Shown here: positions 1 through 8,214 of the stretch, in pieces
Numbering within the stretch: the first letter of the stretch is position 1
Layout of the letters: every line of letters begins with the position of its first letter
Assembly (NCBI GenBank): GCA_002361935.1
Contig: DESD01000062.1
Location: 1-29,627, forward strand
Length of the DNA: 29,627 bases
From: Ruminococcaceae bacterium UBA3323
Lineage (GTDB): Bacteria; Bacillota; Clostridia; Oscillospirales; Acutalibacteraceae
Reading direction: 5' to 3'
Translations under genes and position numbers: made by a program
Notes under the pieces: generated by a model
Seen by the model: only the letters and a program-made list of their open reading frames with translations
What the model was told of the DNA's origin: nothing
The model's database searches: none

Positions 1-594
1 CTTGAAATTAAGTCAACAAATTTGCCAAAGTATTTAAATGTATTAATTGATTTGGATATATTGGAAAGAGAAGTTCCTGCAACTGAAACAAATCCCGAAA
101 AAAGTAAAATGGGATTATATAAAATTAAGGATAATTATATTAAGTTCTGGTTTAAATTCATTTATCCATACAGAGCATATATCGAAATGGATAATACGGA
201 TTTTATTATGGATAAAATAAAGAAAGGTTTTGTAGCAAATCACGCAGCCTTTGTTTATGAGGATATATGCAGAAAAGAGTATATGAATCAACTGATTGTT
301 AACGATACATGGGATTTCGTTCCGACTAAAATCGGCAGATGGTGGGACAGAGCAGATACTGAAATCGATATTGTTGCAGTCGATGAAAACAGTAATAATA
401 TCATTTTCGGAGAATGTAAATACACAAATGACAAAATGAATGTTGACGTGTATTATAATCTCCTTGAGAAAATTAAAAAGGTTAATTGGAATAAATCATA
501 CAGAAATGAGCATTTTGTATTTTTCAGTTTTAACGGATATACAGACAAAATGAAAAAGCTCGCAGAAGAAAATGATAATATAATTTTATATTGA
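1..594 (+). CDS. ATPase with DUF234 nuclease-like domain, C-terminal part (5' end outside window)
   Basis: The reading frame is open from base 1, so the gene starts upstream of the window and only its last ~197 codons are seen. The TTG at 22 is probably not the start, because Leu-Glu-Ile-Lys-Ser-Thr-Asn precedes it in frame. The visible part resembles the C-terminal DUF234 region of the archaeal-type AAA ATPase family: a winged-helix tail (about codons 8-40), then a Trp/Phe/Tyr-rich stretch, then Glu-x-Asp-Ile-Val at about 361-375 and Gly-Glu-Cys-Lys at about 409-420. Those acidic and lysine residues fit a PD-(D/E)xK nuclease-like fold. In known full-length proteins a P-loop ATPase domain precedes this region. 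It lies 54 bp upstream of the serine recombinase on the same strand and is probably cargo of the same integrated element. Family call is fairly sure; function is unknown. Confidence 0.7.
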   Translation, partial: LEIKSTNLPKYLNVLIDLDILEREVPATETNPEKSKMGLYKIKDNYIKFWFKFIYPYRAYIEMDNTDFIMDKIKKGFVANHAAFVYEDICRKEYMNQLIVNDTWDFVPTKIGRWWDRADTEIDIVAVDENSNNIIFGECKYTNDKMNVDVYYNLLEKIKKVNWNKSYRNEHFVFFSFNGYTDKMKKLAEENDNIILY

Positions 595-648
595 GCCTTT
601 ACTAATTTTGTTTTCCATGTTAACATCAAGCGTGAAAGGGGTGGTTAT

Positions 649-2253
649 TTGAAAGTAGCAATTTACAGCCGAAAGTCTTTGTTTACGGGCAAGGGCGAGA
701 GCGTTGAAAATCAGATTGAGATGTGTAAGCAATACATCAAATTTTCAATGGTTGATGTGGAAATTGCTGATGAGGATATATTCGTTTATGAGGACGAGGG
801 TTATTCTGCCAAGGATTTGAAACGTCCGCAGTTTCAGCAGATGATGAAGGACCTTGATACATACAAATTTGAATATATTGTCTGCTATCGTTTGGATAGA
901 TTAAGCCGTAATGTCAGCGATTTTTCAGGCTTAATTGAACTGCTCAACAACAAGGGTGTAAACCTGATTTGTATTAAAGAGCATTTTGACACCTCCTCGC
1001 CGATGGGCAAGGCGATGATGTATATCACCTCCGTTTTTGCGCAGTTGGAGCGTGAAACGATTGCCGAGCGTGTTCGTGATAATATGCACCTCCTGGCTCG
1101 CACAGGTCGCTGGCTTGGTGGAACTCCACCGACTGGTTATCAAGGAGCAGAGGAAAGTGAGGTTATTGTTGACGGCAAGGTTAAAACCTCTCATAAATTG
1201 GTGTTCAGTGATGAAATCGAAACGGTCAAGCTGATGTATAATCACTTCCTTGAAACGCATTCGGTATCTGCCGTGAGCAAACATCTCATTGCAAAAAAGA
1301 TTAAATCCAAGACCACAGGCAATTATTTTTCCGTTCTTGGTATTCGTGATATTCTGCAAAATCCTGTTTACTGCATTGCGGATGAAAATGCCTATCATTA
1401 CTTTGCTGAAAATGGCTCTGATATTTGTCAGGATAAAAAATTATGGAACGGTGAACACGGTGTTTCAATCTACAACAAAAGGGATTACAGCCGTTCAGGT
1501 GCGCCAAGAAATGCGCTGAATGAATGGATTGTTGCAATCGGCAGACACGAGGGAATTATCAGTGGTAAGGATTGGGTATCCATTCAGAAATACTTTCATA
1601 ATAACCACAAAGAAAAGATTGTTAATCATAGCGAAGTTGGCTTGTTATCGGGCTTGATTTACTGCACAAAATGCGGTGAGAAGATGTTTTCCAAAAAGCA
1701 CAAGGCAACGAGTGATAATTTCAGCTATATCTGTTCAAGCAAGCTGAAGGGCAACAACGCACTTTGTGATTGCCCTAACCTGACAGGTCAACAGACAGAT
1801 GATTTGTTGGTTGACTATATCAAAGGTGAACTTGACAATTTCGACACCTTTACTTTTGCACTTGAAAATCTGAAAAGGGAGTATGAAAAAGAGCAGAATA
1901 ACGATAAAGCAGACAAAATAAAAAGGGATATTGAAAACACGCAAAGTGAAATCAACACCCTTGTAAAACGCCTGACTGATACAACATTGAGTAGTGTTGC
2001 AATCAGTGCTATTGATAAAAAAATAGTTGAGCAAACCGAATATTTACACACTCTTGAAAGCGAACTCGCAGAGCAAAATCAATCTGATGATAACATTGAT
2101 TTTGATACAGATGCTTTAATAGAAAGCGTTAAATCCTTTAAGCTTTTATTTGATGATTTATCAATTTATGACAAACGGCAGATTATAAGACTGCTCATTC
2201 AGAAAATTGAGTGGGACGGAGCAAATTTACATATTTTTATGTACGGTGAATAA
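649..2253 (+). CDS. Large serine recombinase (site-specific integrase/excisionase, SpoIVCA/TndX type)
   Basis: 534-residue DNA recombinase expected to cut and rejoin attachment sites to integrate or excise its element. The N-terminal resolvase domain (about 3-150) has Tyr-Ser-Arg-Lys-Ser, with Ser10 the presumed nucleophile, Asp-Arg-Leu-Ser-Arg at about 82-86, and the Gln-Leu-Glu-Arg-Glu-Thr-Ile-Ala-Glu-Arg helix near 135. The recombinase domain follows (about 165-270), then a zinc ribbon (Cys-Thr-Lys-Cys near 340, with Cys and Cys-Asp-Cys about 25-35 residues later) and a coiled coil (about 400-480). Start is TTG at 649 after GAAAGGGGTGG; no in-frame ATG close by keeps the Tyr-Ser-Arg-Lys-Ser motif. 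The 3' end directly precedes a feoB fragment, so feoB is the likely integration target. It is clearly related to the recombinase at 26532-28268, sharing the FTGKGES, SRN-SDF and GRWLGG-PTGY blocks. Confidence 0.93.
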   Translation: MKVAIYSRKSLFTGKGESVENQIEMCKQYIKFSMVDVEIADEDIFVYEDEGYSAKDLKRPQFQQMMKDLDTYKFEYIVCYRLDRLSRNVSDFSGLIELLNNKGVNLICIKEHFDTSSPMGKAMMYITSVFAQLERETIAERVRDNMHLLARTGRWLGGTPPTGYQGAEESEVIVDGKVKTSHKLVFSDEIETVKLMYNHFLETHSVSAVSKHLIAKKIKSKTTGNYFSVLGIRDILQNPVYCIADENAYHYFAENGSDICQDKKLWNGEHGVSIYNKRDYSRSGAPRNALNEWIVAIGRHEGIISGKDWVSIQKYFHNNHKEKIVNHSEVGLLSGLIYCTKCGEKMFSKKHKATSDNFSYICSSKLKGNNALCDCPNLTGQQTDDLLVDYIKGELDNFDTFTFALENLKREYEKEQNNDKADKIKRDIENTQSEINTLVKRLTDTTLSSVAISAIDKKIVEQTEYLHTLESELAEQNQSDDNIDFDTDALIESVKSFKLLFDDLSIYDKRQIIRLLIQKIEWDGANLHIFMYGE

Positions 2254-2278
2254 AGCCATTTCAGCCGTTTATTCACCG
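2244..2278. repeat. 11-bp inverted repeat over the recombinase stop, probable attachment-site half
   Basis: Perfect arms CGGTGAATAAA (2244-2254) and TTTATTCACCG (2268-2278) are separated by 13 bases, and the recombinase stop codon TAA lies in the left arm. No T-tract follows on either strand, so it is a poor terminator. It sits at the recombinase-feoB boundary, where the element-derived half of the attachment site should be. The att role is inferred; the repeat is seen directly. Confidence 0.5.
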
Positions 2279-2303
2279 AAAAGCACCCAAAAGTTGCCGC
2301 AAT

Positions 2304-3014
2304 GTTGGTGGTGTATTTCCGCTGCTGATTGCAGTTACGGCTATGTTTTTTACAAAAAACAGCATGCTTTCAGCCTTGGTTCTGCTTGGTTTTATTGCTT
2401 CTTCCATGGCGGCAACATTATTATCCTCCTATGCTTTAACCAAAACGGTTCTTAAAGGAGATGCTTCCTCTTTTGTGCTTGAGTTGCCGCCTTACAGAAA
2501 GCCGCAGCTTCTAAAAATAATATGGCAGACGGTAAAAGAAAAGGTACTGTTTGTCCTGCTTCGTGCCATTGCGGTTGCTGCTCCCGCAGGTCTTGCTATA
2601 TGGGTGCTTGCAAACATAAGAGTGGGGAATGCCATGCTTCTGAATGTTATAGCGGATTTTCTTGATCCTCTTGGTAGATTTATGGGGCTTGACGGCGTAA
2701 TTCTTCTTGCATTCATCCTTGGCTTTCCTGCAAATGAAATTGTTATTCCGATTATTCTGATGACATACCTTTCGGCAGGGGAACTGAGTGACTATTCTTC
2801 TCTTGAAAGTTTAAGAACAATTCTTACCGATAACGGTTGGACTGCGGTAACCGCAATATGCACCTGTGTTTTCTCTATGTTCCATTTTCCGTGTTCAACC
2901 ACGCTGCTTACCATATGGAAAGAAACAAAAAGTGTAAAGTGGACGATGCTTTCCGTTGCAGTTCCGCTGCTGCTCGGATTTGTTCTTTGCGTTGTAATTA
3001 ATATGGTATTTTAA
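2304..3014 (+). pseudogene. feoB: Ferrous iron transporter FeoB, C-terminal fragment interrupted by the element
   Basis: About 236 codons corresponding to the last third of FeoB, the G-protein-coupled Fe(II) permease of the inner membrane. The frame opens at 2250, but FeoB-like sequence begins at Gly-Gly-Val-Phe-Pro-Leu-Leu-Ile (about 2307-2330), matching the conserved Asn-Gly-Arg-Phe-Pro-Thr-Leu-Ile gate motif. It continues with Leu-Lys-Gly, Phe-x-Leu-Glu-Leu-Pro-Pro-Tyr-Arg-x-Pro (about 2480-2505), Ala-Ala-Pro-Ala-Gly-Leu, Gly-Phe-Pro-Ala-Asn-Glu and a terminal membrane helix; about five hydrophobic segments are visible. The GTPase domain and first membrane half are absent. The ATG at 2343 has no ribosome site and lies inside a membrane segment, so separate translation is unlikely. 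The downstream frame is undamaged, so precise excision could restore the gene. A bidirectional terminator follows. Confidence 0.85.
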
Positions 3015-3021
3015 AAAAATG

Positions 3022-3048
3022 AAGCCGTTGGTAAAAAACCAACGGCTT
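3022..3048. terminator. Bidirectional terminator between feoB fragment and GT2-TagF gene
   Basis: Perfect 11-bp stem AAGCCGTTGGT/ACCAACGGCTT with a 5-base A loop. A run of seven A lies on its left (3013-3019), giving a U-tract on the minus transcript; TTTAAAT follows on the plus side. It sits between two convergent genes. Confidence 0.85.
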
Positions 3049-3065
3049 TAAATATGAAGAATTAA

Positions 3066-6000
3066 TTATTTTTTTGATTTCTTTGGTTTCATAACAGTGT
3101 CTATAATCGTCTGGCAGGTATTGCCGTTTTCATAGGTTAAATATTTGTTTTTAAATGCGGAAATTTTTTCGCTGTATTTCTTCATTTCTTCATCAATGTT
3201 GAGGATTGAATGAATAACCTCTTCCGTATTGAAAACAAGTGGACCCGGAGCTTCCTCCTCAATATCTACATACATACCTCGCAGATTATCACGGTAATCC
3301 TCTAAATCATATGTGAAAAACAGCATAGGCTTATTAAGCAGAGCATAGTCAAACATTACGGATGAATAGTCTGTAATAAGAATATCTGAAATCAGATACA
3401 AATCCTCAACTGTTCTGTAGGAACGCAGATCGAAAACAAATTTGTTGTCAGCTGTGAAATTATCACACCGTGTGCAGAAATGATGAAATCTTACAAGAAT
3501 AATATATTCATCGCCAAGACATTCCTTCATTTTGTCCAGATCAAGCTGCATATCAAAGAAGCCTTTTTTGCGCCATGTAGGAGTATAAAGAATAATTTTC
3601 TTATCCAAGGGAAGCCCTAAGCTGTTCTTAATTTCGGCAAGCTTGGTTTCATCGGTATTATATAAAATATCTGTTCTCGGATAACCGCATTCAAGAATGG
3701 CTCCGCCATAGGAAAAGCAATCATATGCCTTGTCTTTCATGAAATTTCCCTGAACAAGAAGATAATTCCATCTTTTGTTTTTTTCAATATAAAGCTTTTT
3801 GCTGCTTTCGTTCGGGAAATCTCCGGGTACATCAAGTCCTAATGTTTTAAGCGGTGTTCCGTGCATAGTTTGAATTTCAATCTGACCGTCACGCTTTACA
3901 TAAGCATCCTCAAAGTTAACATTGTTAACTAAGTATTTGGCGGTTGCAAGATACTTGAAATATTCCTGGGAACCTCTGCGGACTCTTATTCCATTACCGT
4001 TAATCGGCATTCTTGAATCTCTAAGAGACCATACGCATTTGTATTCAGGATAATTTTTGTCAATATATTCATAAAGATGCTGCGGATTACAGCTGTATTT
4101 ACTGCCCCACATGGATTCAAAAACAATGCATTTTTCATCCAGCTTTTGCGTGCGGTATTTCGGATAGTTCTTTGCTGTAAGGGCCTTTCTCTTATTGGCA
4201 GTATTCTCGTTCTCTTTCCAGAGCTGTGTGATTTTCAGTCTTATGCTGCAGTTTACGCCTCTGTAGCAGTTCAGCTCAAGTGTTTCAAATTGAACAATTC
4301 TTTTGTAGAATTTTGAACTGTAAATGATATGACGTTCAATTTCACCATTTTTATCTTCATATGAAATATAAAGATCACGGGTGCCGGCATAAAGATTTTT
4401 TGTAATTCTACTGTTGTTGAAATTAATGATAAATGCACAGTGAAGTCTTTCGTTTTTAATAATGCATTTTGATTTTGCAAAAACAACTCTCTCCCCGGCA
4501 ACATTGTCATTAACATATAAAACAGCCTTTTTTGCCTTTGAAAGCTCATTTTTACTGCATGGAGCTACTGTATCCATAAAGATAAAGTTCTGAAGCTTAT
4601 ACATGTTTCGGACGGAGGTAACACTGTCGTTAACAGTAAAACGAATCTGATGATTCTTATTTGTCATAAAAATAGCAGACGGAGTGCTGTTGTTTTTGAT
4701 AATAACTCTTTTGCTTCTGTAAAGCAGAACACTTTCGTTATCTTCAAGGTCCTTAATATACAGAGTATAGTTAACATTTCTTTTGATGCTGTCGCAATTG
4801 GCGGTAAACACCTTGCCGTCTTTTGTGCTGAATTCAACAGTTTCATCTTCCTCACTGACAGCGTAAATGTTTTTTGCTTCATTTTCAAGCACAACAGATA
4901 TTTTGTTGTCGGCAATATTAACCTTGCTTGCAAAATTGTTTTCGTTATCAATATAGATTCTGAGTTCATTTACAGCATCATATATAACTCTTATATGCTT
5001 GTTTCCCGAAACAACAGCGCTATTGGGTGAAACCTTGTGCCAGCAACCCAATCTTACTTTACCGCTGCAAACTCTGTTTTCATAGCAGACCAGAACCCGA
5101 TTGTAGCCCCTGTTGTTTTCGTTTATATCAAATTCGTTTAGATCAATGCGGAATTTGAAGCCGGTTCCGTCATAGTTGTAGCTGGATTCGATGTTGGTTG
5201 AGGTGTCAAATAATGAACCCTTTTGCTCAGTCAGTTCCTTGTTGGCAACAGCTGTAATGGCAAGCGGTGTTAAATGATTTGTTTTTTCGTTTTTTAAATA
5301 AACGGATATTTTCTGGTCGGAGAAATCTTCAATACTGATTCTGCTTTTGTAAATATAAGCTGAAATTTCAATACTGTCTTTTCCCAATTCTATATCGGAA
5401 ATATTCCTTTTTATCTCATTTGAAGCCAATTCCTCGGTAATATCACGATTATCAATCGTAAAATACTCTTTCGGCAATGTAACAATGAATCTGCCGTTTT
5501 GTTCTTCAACCCTTGCGTTAAAATAATCCTTGTTTTGATATTTTATTAATTCAATCAGCTTTTCAGCCTCATACTGTCTTGCGTATGCGTATTTCTGCTG
5601 GTTAATTAACGGAAGCATTGAGAAAACAGATTCGTCAATGTTTTCATCAATATATTCATTAATAATTTCAAGTGTTTTTAAAAAAGCTTCTTCAGGAAGA
5701 GATTTGCAGTTGTTAATAAAAATCATCAAATCAATCTGAAGAGATTTTTTCTGCCATTCTTTAACCAATTCATCGTCAATATTATTTTCGGCAATAAATT
5801 TATTTACCATTTTCATAACGCTTAGTCTGTCATAAAGATTGGTAAAATCATCTGTGTTCTGCGTAATGGATTTTGTAGCACCGTCACGCACTCTCCAGTA
5901 ATAATATGCACTTTCAACAACAGATACGTTGTTTGCCCTGAAGTGCATCGGAATGGTAACAGGGATATCCTCATATAAAATGTTTTCGGGAAAAGCAAAA

Positions 6001-6524
6001 TTGTTTTCCTCATAGAAAGAGCGTAGAATAAGCTTGTTCCAAGAGGTTGTGTCATAAAAAAGATTGGGATTTTTTGTTATATGTGTGTTGGATTCAATAT
6101 CAGAGAATACCTTTTTATGAAGGCTGGAGGACCATGTTTTTTTAGAATTGCATCTTGCAACGTTACAAATTGTTAGATCACTGCCGTTTTTTTCGGCAGC
6201 ATTAAACATTTTTTCATATAAATCCTCGGAAATTCGGTCATCAGAATCCATAAAAATAATATATTTGCTGTCTGAATGCGCAACGCCATAGTTTCTTGCA
6301 CAGCCAAGCCCGTTGTTTTCTTTATATAAATAATGAAAATTCGGGTATTTTTCTGCATACGACTTTGCGATTTCTCCGCTGGAATCTGTTGAACCGTCAT
6401 CAACCATAATTACCTCAAACTCTTTTTTTGTTTGGTTTAATATCGAGTCAAGGCATTCTGCCAAATACTCTTCAACATTGTAAATCGGAACAATAACGCT
6501 TATATCTGCAGTATTTTTCATCAT
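3066..6524 (-). CDS. Glycosyltransferase family 2 fused to CDP-glycerol glycerophosphotransferase (TagF-like)
   Basis: 1152-residue cytoplasmic or membrane-associated enzyme likely building a glycerol-phosphate-containing wall teichoic acid or capsule. Residues ~8-230 are a GT-A glycosyltransferase: Val-Ile-Val-Pro-Ile-Tyr-Asn near 9-16, Val-Asp-Asp-Gly-Ser-Thr-Asp at 41-47, metal-binding Asp-Ser-Asp-Asp at 93-96 and a Tyr-Glu-Asp near 184. Residues ~370-780 are beta-rich with no recognised motif. Residues ~795-1135 match the TagB/TagF glycerophosphotransferase domain: Met-His-Gly-Thr-Pro near 887, Gly-Tyr-Pro-Arg-Thr-Asp, Tyr-Thr-Pro-Thr-Trp-Arg near 980 and Thr-Asp-Tyr-Ser-Ser near 1050. 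AGGAG precedes the start at 11-14 bases, and a second ATG follows directly. It is monocistronic, with its own promoter and terminator. The polymer and donor sugar cannot be told from sequence. Confidence 0.9.
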   Translation of the reverse strand: MMKNTADISVIVPIYNVEEYLAECLDSILNQTKKEFEVIMVDDGSTDSSGEIAKSYAEKYPNFHYLYKENNGLGCARNYGVAHSDSKYIIFMDSDDRISEDLYEKMFNAAEKNGSDLTICNVARCNSKKTWSSSLHKKVFSDIESNTHITKNPNLFYDTTSWNKLILRSFYEENNFAFPENILYEDIPVTIPMHFRANNVSVVESAYYYWRVRDGATKSITQNTDDFTNLYDRLSVMKMVNKFIAENNIDDELVKEWQKKSLQIDLMIFINNCKSLPEEAFLKTLEIINEYIDENIDESVFSMLPLINQQKYAYARQYEAEKLIELIKYQNKDYFNARVEEQNGRFIVTLPKEYFTIDNRDITEELASNEIKRNISDIELGKDSIEISAYIYKSRISIEDFSDQKISVYLKNEKTNHLTPLAITAVANKELTEQKGSLFDTSTNIESSYNYDGTGFKFRIDLNEFDINENNRGYNRVLVCYENRVCSGKVRLGCWHKVSPNSAVVSGNKHIRVIYDAVNELRIYIDNENNFASKVNIADNKISVVLENEAKNIYAVSEEDETVEFSTKDGKVFTANCDSIKRNVNYTLYIKDLEDNESVLLYRSKRVIIKNNSTPSAIFMTNKNHQIRFTVNDSVTSVRNMYKLQNFIFMDTVAPCSKNELSKAKKAVLYVNDNVAGERVVFAKSKCIIKNERLHCAFIINFNNSRITKNLYAGTRDLYISYEDKNGEIERHIIYSSKFYKRIVQFETLELNCYRGVNCSIRLKITQLWKENENTANKRKALTAKNYPKYRTQKLDEKCIVFESMWGSKYSCNPQHLYEYIDKNYPEYKCVWSLRDSRMPINGNGIRVRRGSQEYFKYLATAKYLVNNVNFEDAYVKRDGQIEIQTMHGTPLKTLGLDVPGDFPNESSKKLYIEKNKRWNYLLVQGNFMKDKAYDCFSYGGAILECGYPRTDILYNTDETKLAEIKNSLGLPLDKKIILYTPTWRKKGFFDMQLDLDKMKECLGDEYIILVRFHHFCTRCDNFTADNKFVFDLRSYRTVEDLYLISDILITDYSSVMFDYALLNKPMLFFTYDLEDYRDNLRGMYVDIEEEAPGPLVFNTEEVIHSILNIDEEMKKYSEKISAFKNKYLTYENGNTCQTIIDTVMKPKKSKK

Positions 6525-6564
6525 GAATAATTAAACTCCTAATTTTTTATGTATTATTAAAAAA

Positions 6565-6593
6565 ATTATATCATATAAGCTGATTTTTGTAAA
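6565..6593 (-). promoter_or_regulatory. Promoter of the GT2-TagF gene
   Basis: On the minus strand TTTACA (6593-6588) and a perfect TATAAT (6570-6565) are 17 bases apart, about 40 bases upstream of the ATG. Housekeeping sigma-A type. It is divergent from the promoter at 6646. Confidence 0.7.
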
Positions 6594-6645
6594 GGCAAGA
6601 AAACCGGCTTATTCCTGTTGTGTATTATTGAATTTTACAAAATGG

Positions 6646-6674
6646 TTGCCTTTGTTCAAATTAAAGTGTATACT
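6646..6674 (+). promoter_or_regulatory. Promoter of the first GPH symporter operon, with overlapping palindrome
   Basis: TTGCCT (6646-6651) and TATACT (6669-6674) are spaced 17 bases. An odd palindrome ATACTT-A-AAGTAT (6670-6682) overlaps the -10 and likely start point, a placement typical of a repressor operator. The regulator is not identifiable here. The leader from about 6682 to 6747 shows no riboswitch I recognise. Confidence 0.6.
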
Positions 6675-6756
6675 TAAAGTATCGGCAGCTCCGGCATTTT
6701 ACAGGGGTGGCCAAAGGGGTTAGAATTTTATCAGAAAGAAAGGCTGTTTGATTCAA

Positions 6757-8214
6757 ATGCAGAACTATATTACAAAAAGTGAGAAAATCAATTATTGTGT
6801 AGGGCTTTCGGGGCAGAATCTTGTTTATTCCCTTATAGGTGCATCATTCTTTACATATTTTATGACGGATATTGCACTTTTTCCTGCTATTGTGGTTTCG
6901 GCACTTCTTATCATTATGAAGGTATGGGACGGCATTAATGATCCGATTGTAGGTTCGTTTATTGATAAGCATACCTTTAAAAACGGTGATAAAATGAGGC
7001 CGTTTTTAAGATATACTCCGCTTCCCGTCGGTATCTTTTCTGTTCTTCTTTTTCTTGTTTTTTCTACGGAGGAGGATTTGCTGTGGCTTAGGGTTGCATA
7101 TTTTGTAATTATGTATATCTGTTGGGATCTTGTTTACACAGTTCAGGATGTTTCAATATGGGGTATAACCGCAATGGTAACCCCCAATGCAGACGAAAGG
7201 GATAAATTTGTTCAGTGGGCAAGAACAATCGGTTCGGTGGTTTATGCTGTTTTCAGTACAATGATTCCCATGGCACTCGAAATGGTTGTAAATGCAACAG
7301 GTCAGTCTTGGCAGTTTATAACGCTTGTTTTTGCTGTTATTTTCGGTCTTGGAGGAGCCATGATTTCTAAAAGAGCAGATAAAACAAATGAAAGAGTAAG
7401 GGTTATTCAGGAAACGAAGCAGGCAAGCCTTGCGGAAAGCTTTTCTCTTCTTTTCAAAAACAGAATTTTAATGCTTGTAACGCTTGCCAATCTGATCGGC
7501 GCACTTGGCTTCGGTGCTAATCTTGTTACATATTTCTTCAAATATGAAATTCCCACTGATTTTCTCGGCAATGGAATAATCGGTGCACTCGGTCTTTCAA
7601 CTCTGTATTATGTGATAACAGGTGCACCTTCCTTTATCGGTATGGTGTTTGCAGATAAAATGAAAAAACTGTTTAAAAACAGCTATATCAATGTGCTGAT
7701 TTTTATGCAGCTGTTTAACTGCACGTTAAGAGTAGTTGCCTTTTTAGTCGGATTCGAGGGCAAAAGGCTTTGGATATCTATGATTATTATGGGTATTGCT
7801 TCTATACCGACAGGTGCAAACAGTATTGCCCAGACGTCTCTTTTCTGTGATAGTATAGATTATATGGAATGGAAAACAGGCAAAAGAACAGAGGGAATTA
7901 CTTTTTCCATGCAGACCTCGTTTACAAAGATTGCAAGCGGGATAACCGCAGGTCTTGCAACGCTTGCTCTTTCGCTCCTTAAATATAATGCGATTGATAA
8001 TGCCGAGGTGTATATCGGCACACAGTCCGCTGCTTTTGACAAATGGATCTGGCCGCTTGTTGTGCTTACTCCTGCTGTTGCAAGTCTGCTTTATATTATT
8101 CCTCTTCTTTTTGTAAGATACGGTCCGAAGGAAAGGGAAAAGGTTATGGCAGAGCTTGTTGAAAGAAGAAAGCAGGCAGAGCAGGAAACGGTAACAGAAA
8201 TCGCAGAGGGTTAA
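6757..8214 (+). CDS. GPH-family sugar:cation symporter (MelB-like MFS transporter)
   Basis: About 485 residues with 12 predicted membrane helices, importing a glycoside or sugar with H+ or Na+. The GPH signature Trp-Asp-Gly-Ile-Asn-Asp-Pro-Ile-Val-Gly lies after helix 2 (about 63-72), followed by Asp-Lys-His and Lys-x-x-Asp-Lys-Met-Arg-Pro-Phe, the usual first cytoplasmic loop. A charged C-terminal tail (about 450-485) follows the last helix. The start is uncertain: ATG 6757 is 13 bases after AGAAAGG, and an in-frame TTG at 6748 is 4 bases after it. It overlaps the downstream hydrolase by one base (TAATG), so the two are translationally coupled; this suggests the hydrolase acts on the imported compound. 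Substrate unknown. Confidence 0.88.
   Translation: MQNYITKSEKINYCVGLSGQNLVYSLIGASFFTYFMTDIALFPAIVVSALLIIMKVWDGINDPIVGSFIDKHTFKNGDKMRPFLRYTPLPVGIFSVLLFLVFSTEEDLLWLRVAYFVIMYICWDLVYTVQDVSIWGITAMVTPNADERDKFVQWARTIGSVVYAVFSTMIPMALEMVVNATGQSWQFITLVFAVIFGLGGAMISKRADKTNERVRVIQETKQASLAESFSLLFKNRILMLVTLANLIGALGFGANLVTYFFKYEIPTDFLGNGIIGALGLSTLYYVITGAPSFIGMVFADKMKKLFKNSYINVLIFMQLFNCTLRVVAFLVGFEGKRLWISMIIMGIASIPTGANSIAQTSLFCDSIDYMEWKTGKRTEGITFSMQTSFTKIASGITAGLATLALSLLKYNAIDNAEVYIGTQSAAFDKWIWPLVVLTPAVASLLYIIPLLFVRYGPKEREKVMAELVERRKQAEQETVTEIAEG

Larger units (their letters stand above)
1..2310 (+). mobile_element. Right end of a serine-recombinase element integrated in feoB (left end outside window)
   Basis: A DUF234 ATPase tail and a large serine recombinase are followed within ~60 bp by sequence coding for the C-terminal part of FeoB, without FeoB's GTPase or N-terminal membrane regions. 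The feoB-like frame becomes recognisable at about 2304 (Gly-Gly-Val-Phe-Pro). The boundary is therefore placed between the recombinase stop (2253) and about 2310. The exact core cannot be fixed without the other junction or an uninterrupted relative. Confidence 0.6.

Noticed and set aside
931..1398. 155-codon antisense frame inside the first recombinase gene
   Set aside because: No ribosome site and no protein character; it mirrors the codons of the recombinase.
2343..3014. Stand-alone nucleoside-recognition-like membrane protein starting at ATG 2343
   Set aside because: No ribosome site; the frame extends upstream through FeoB-like residues, and the content is the FeoB C-terminus, so it is treated as a broken feoB.
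6675..6747. Riboswitch or attenuator in the leader of the first GPH symporter
   Set aside because: No conserved aptamer pattern, and no terminator hairpin with a T-run before the gene.
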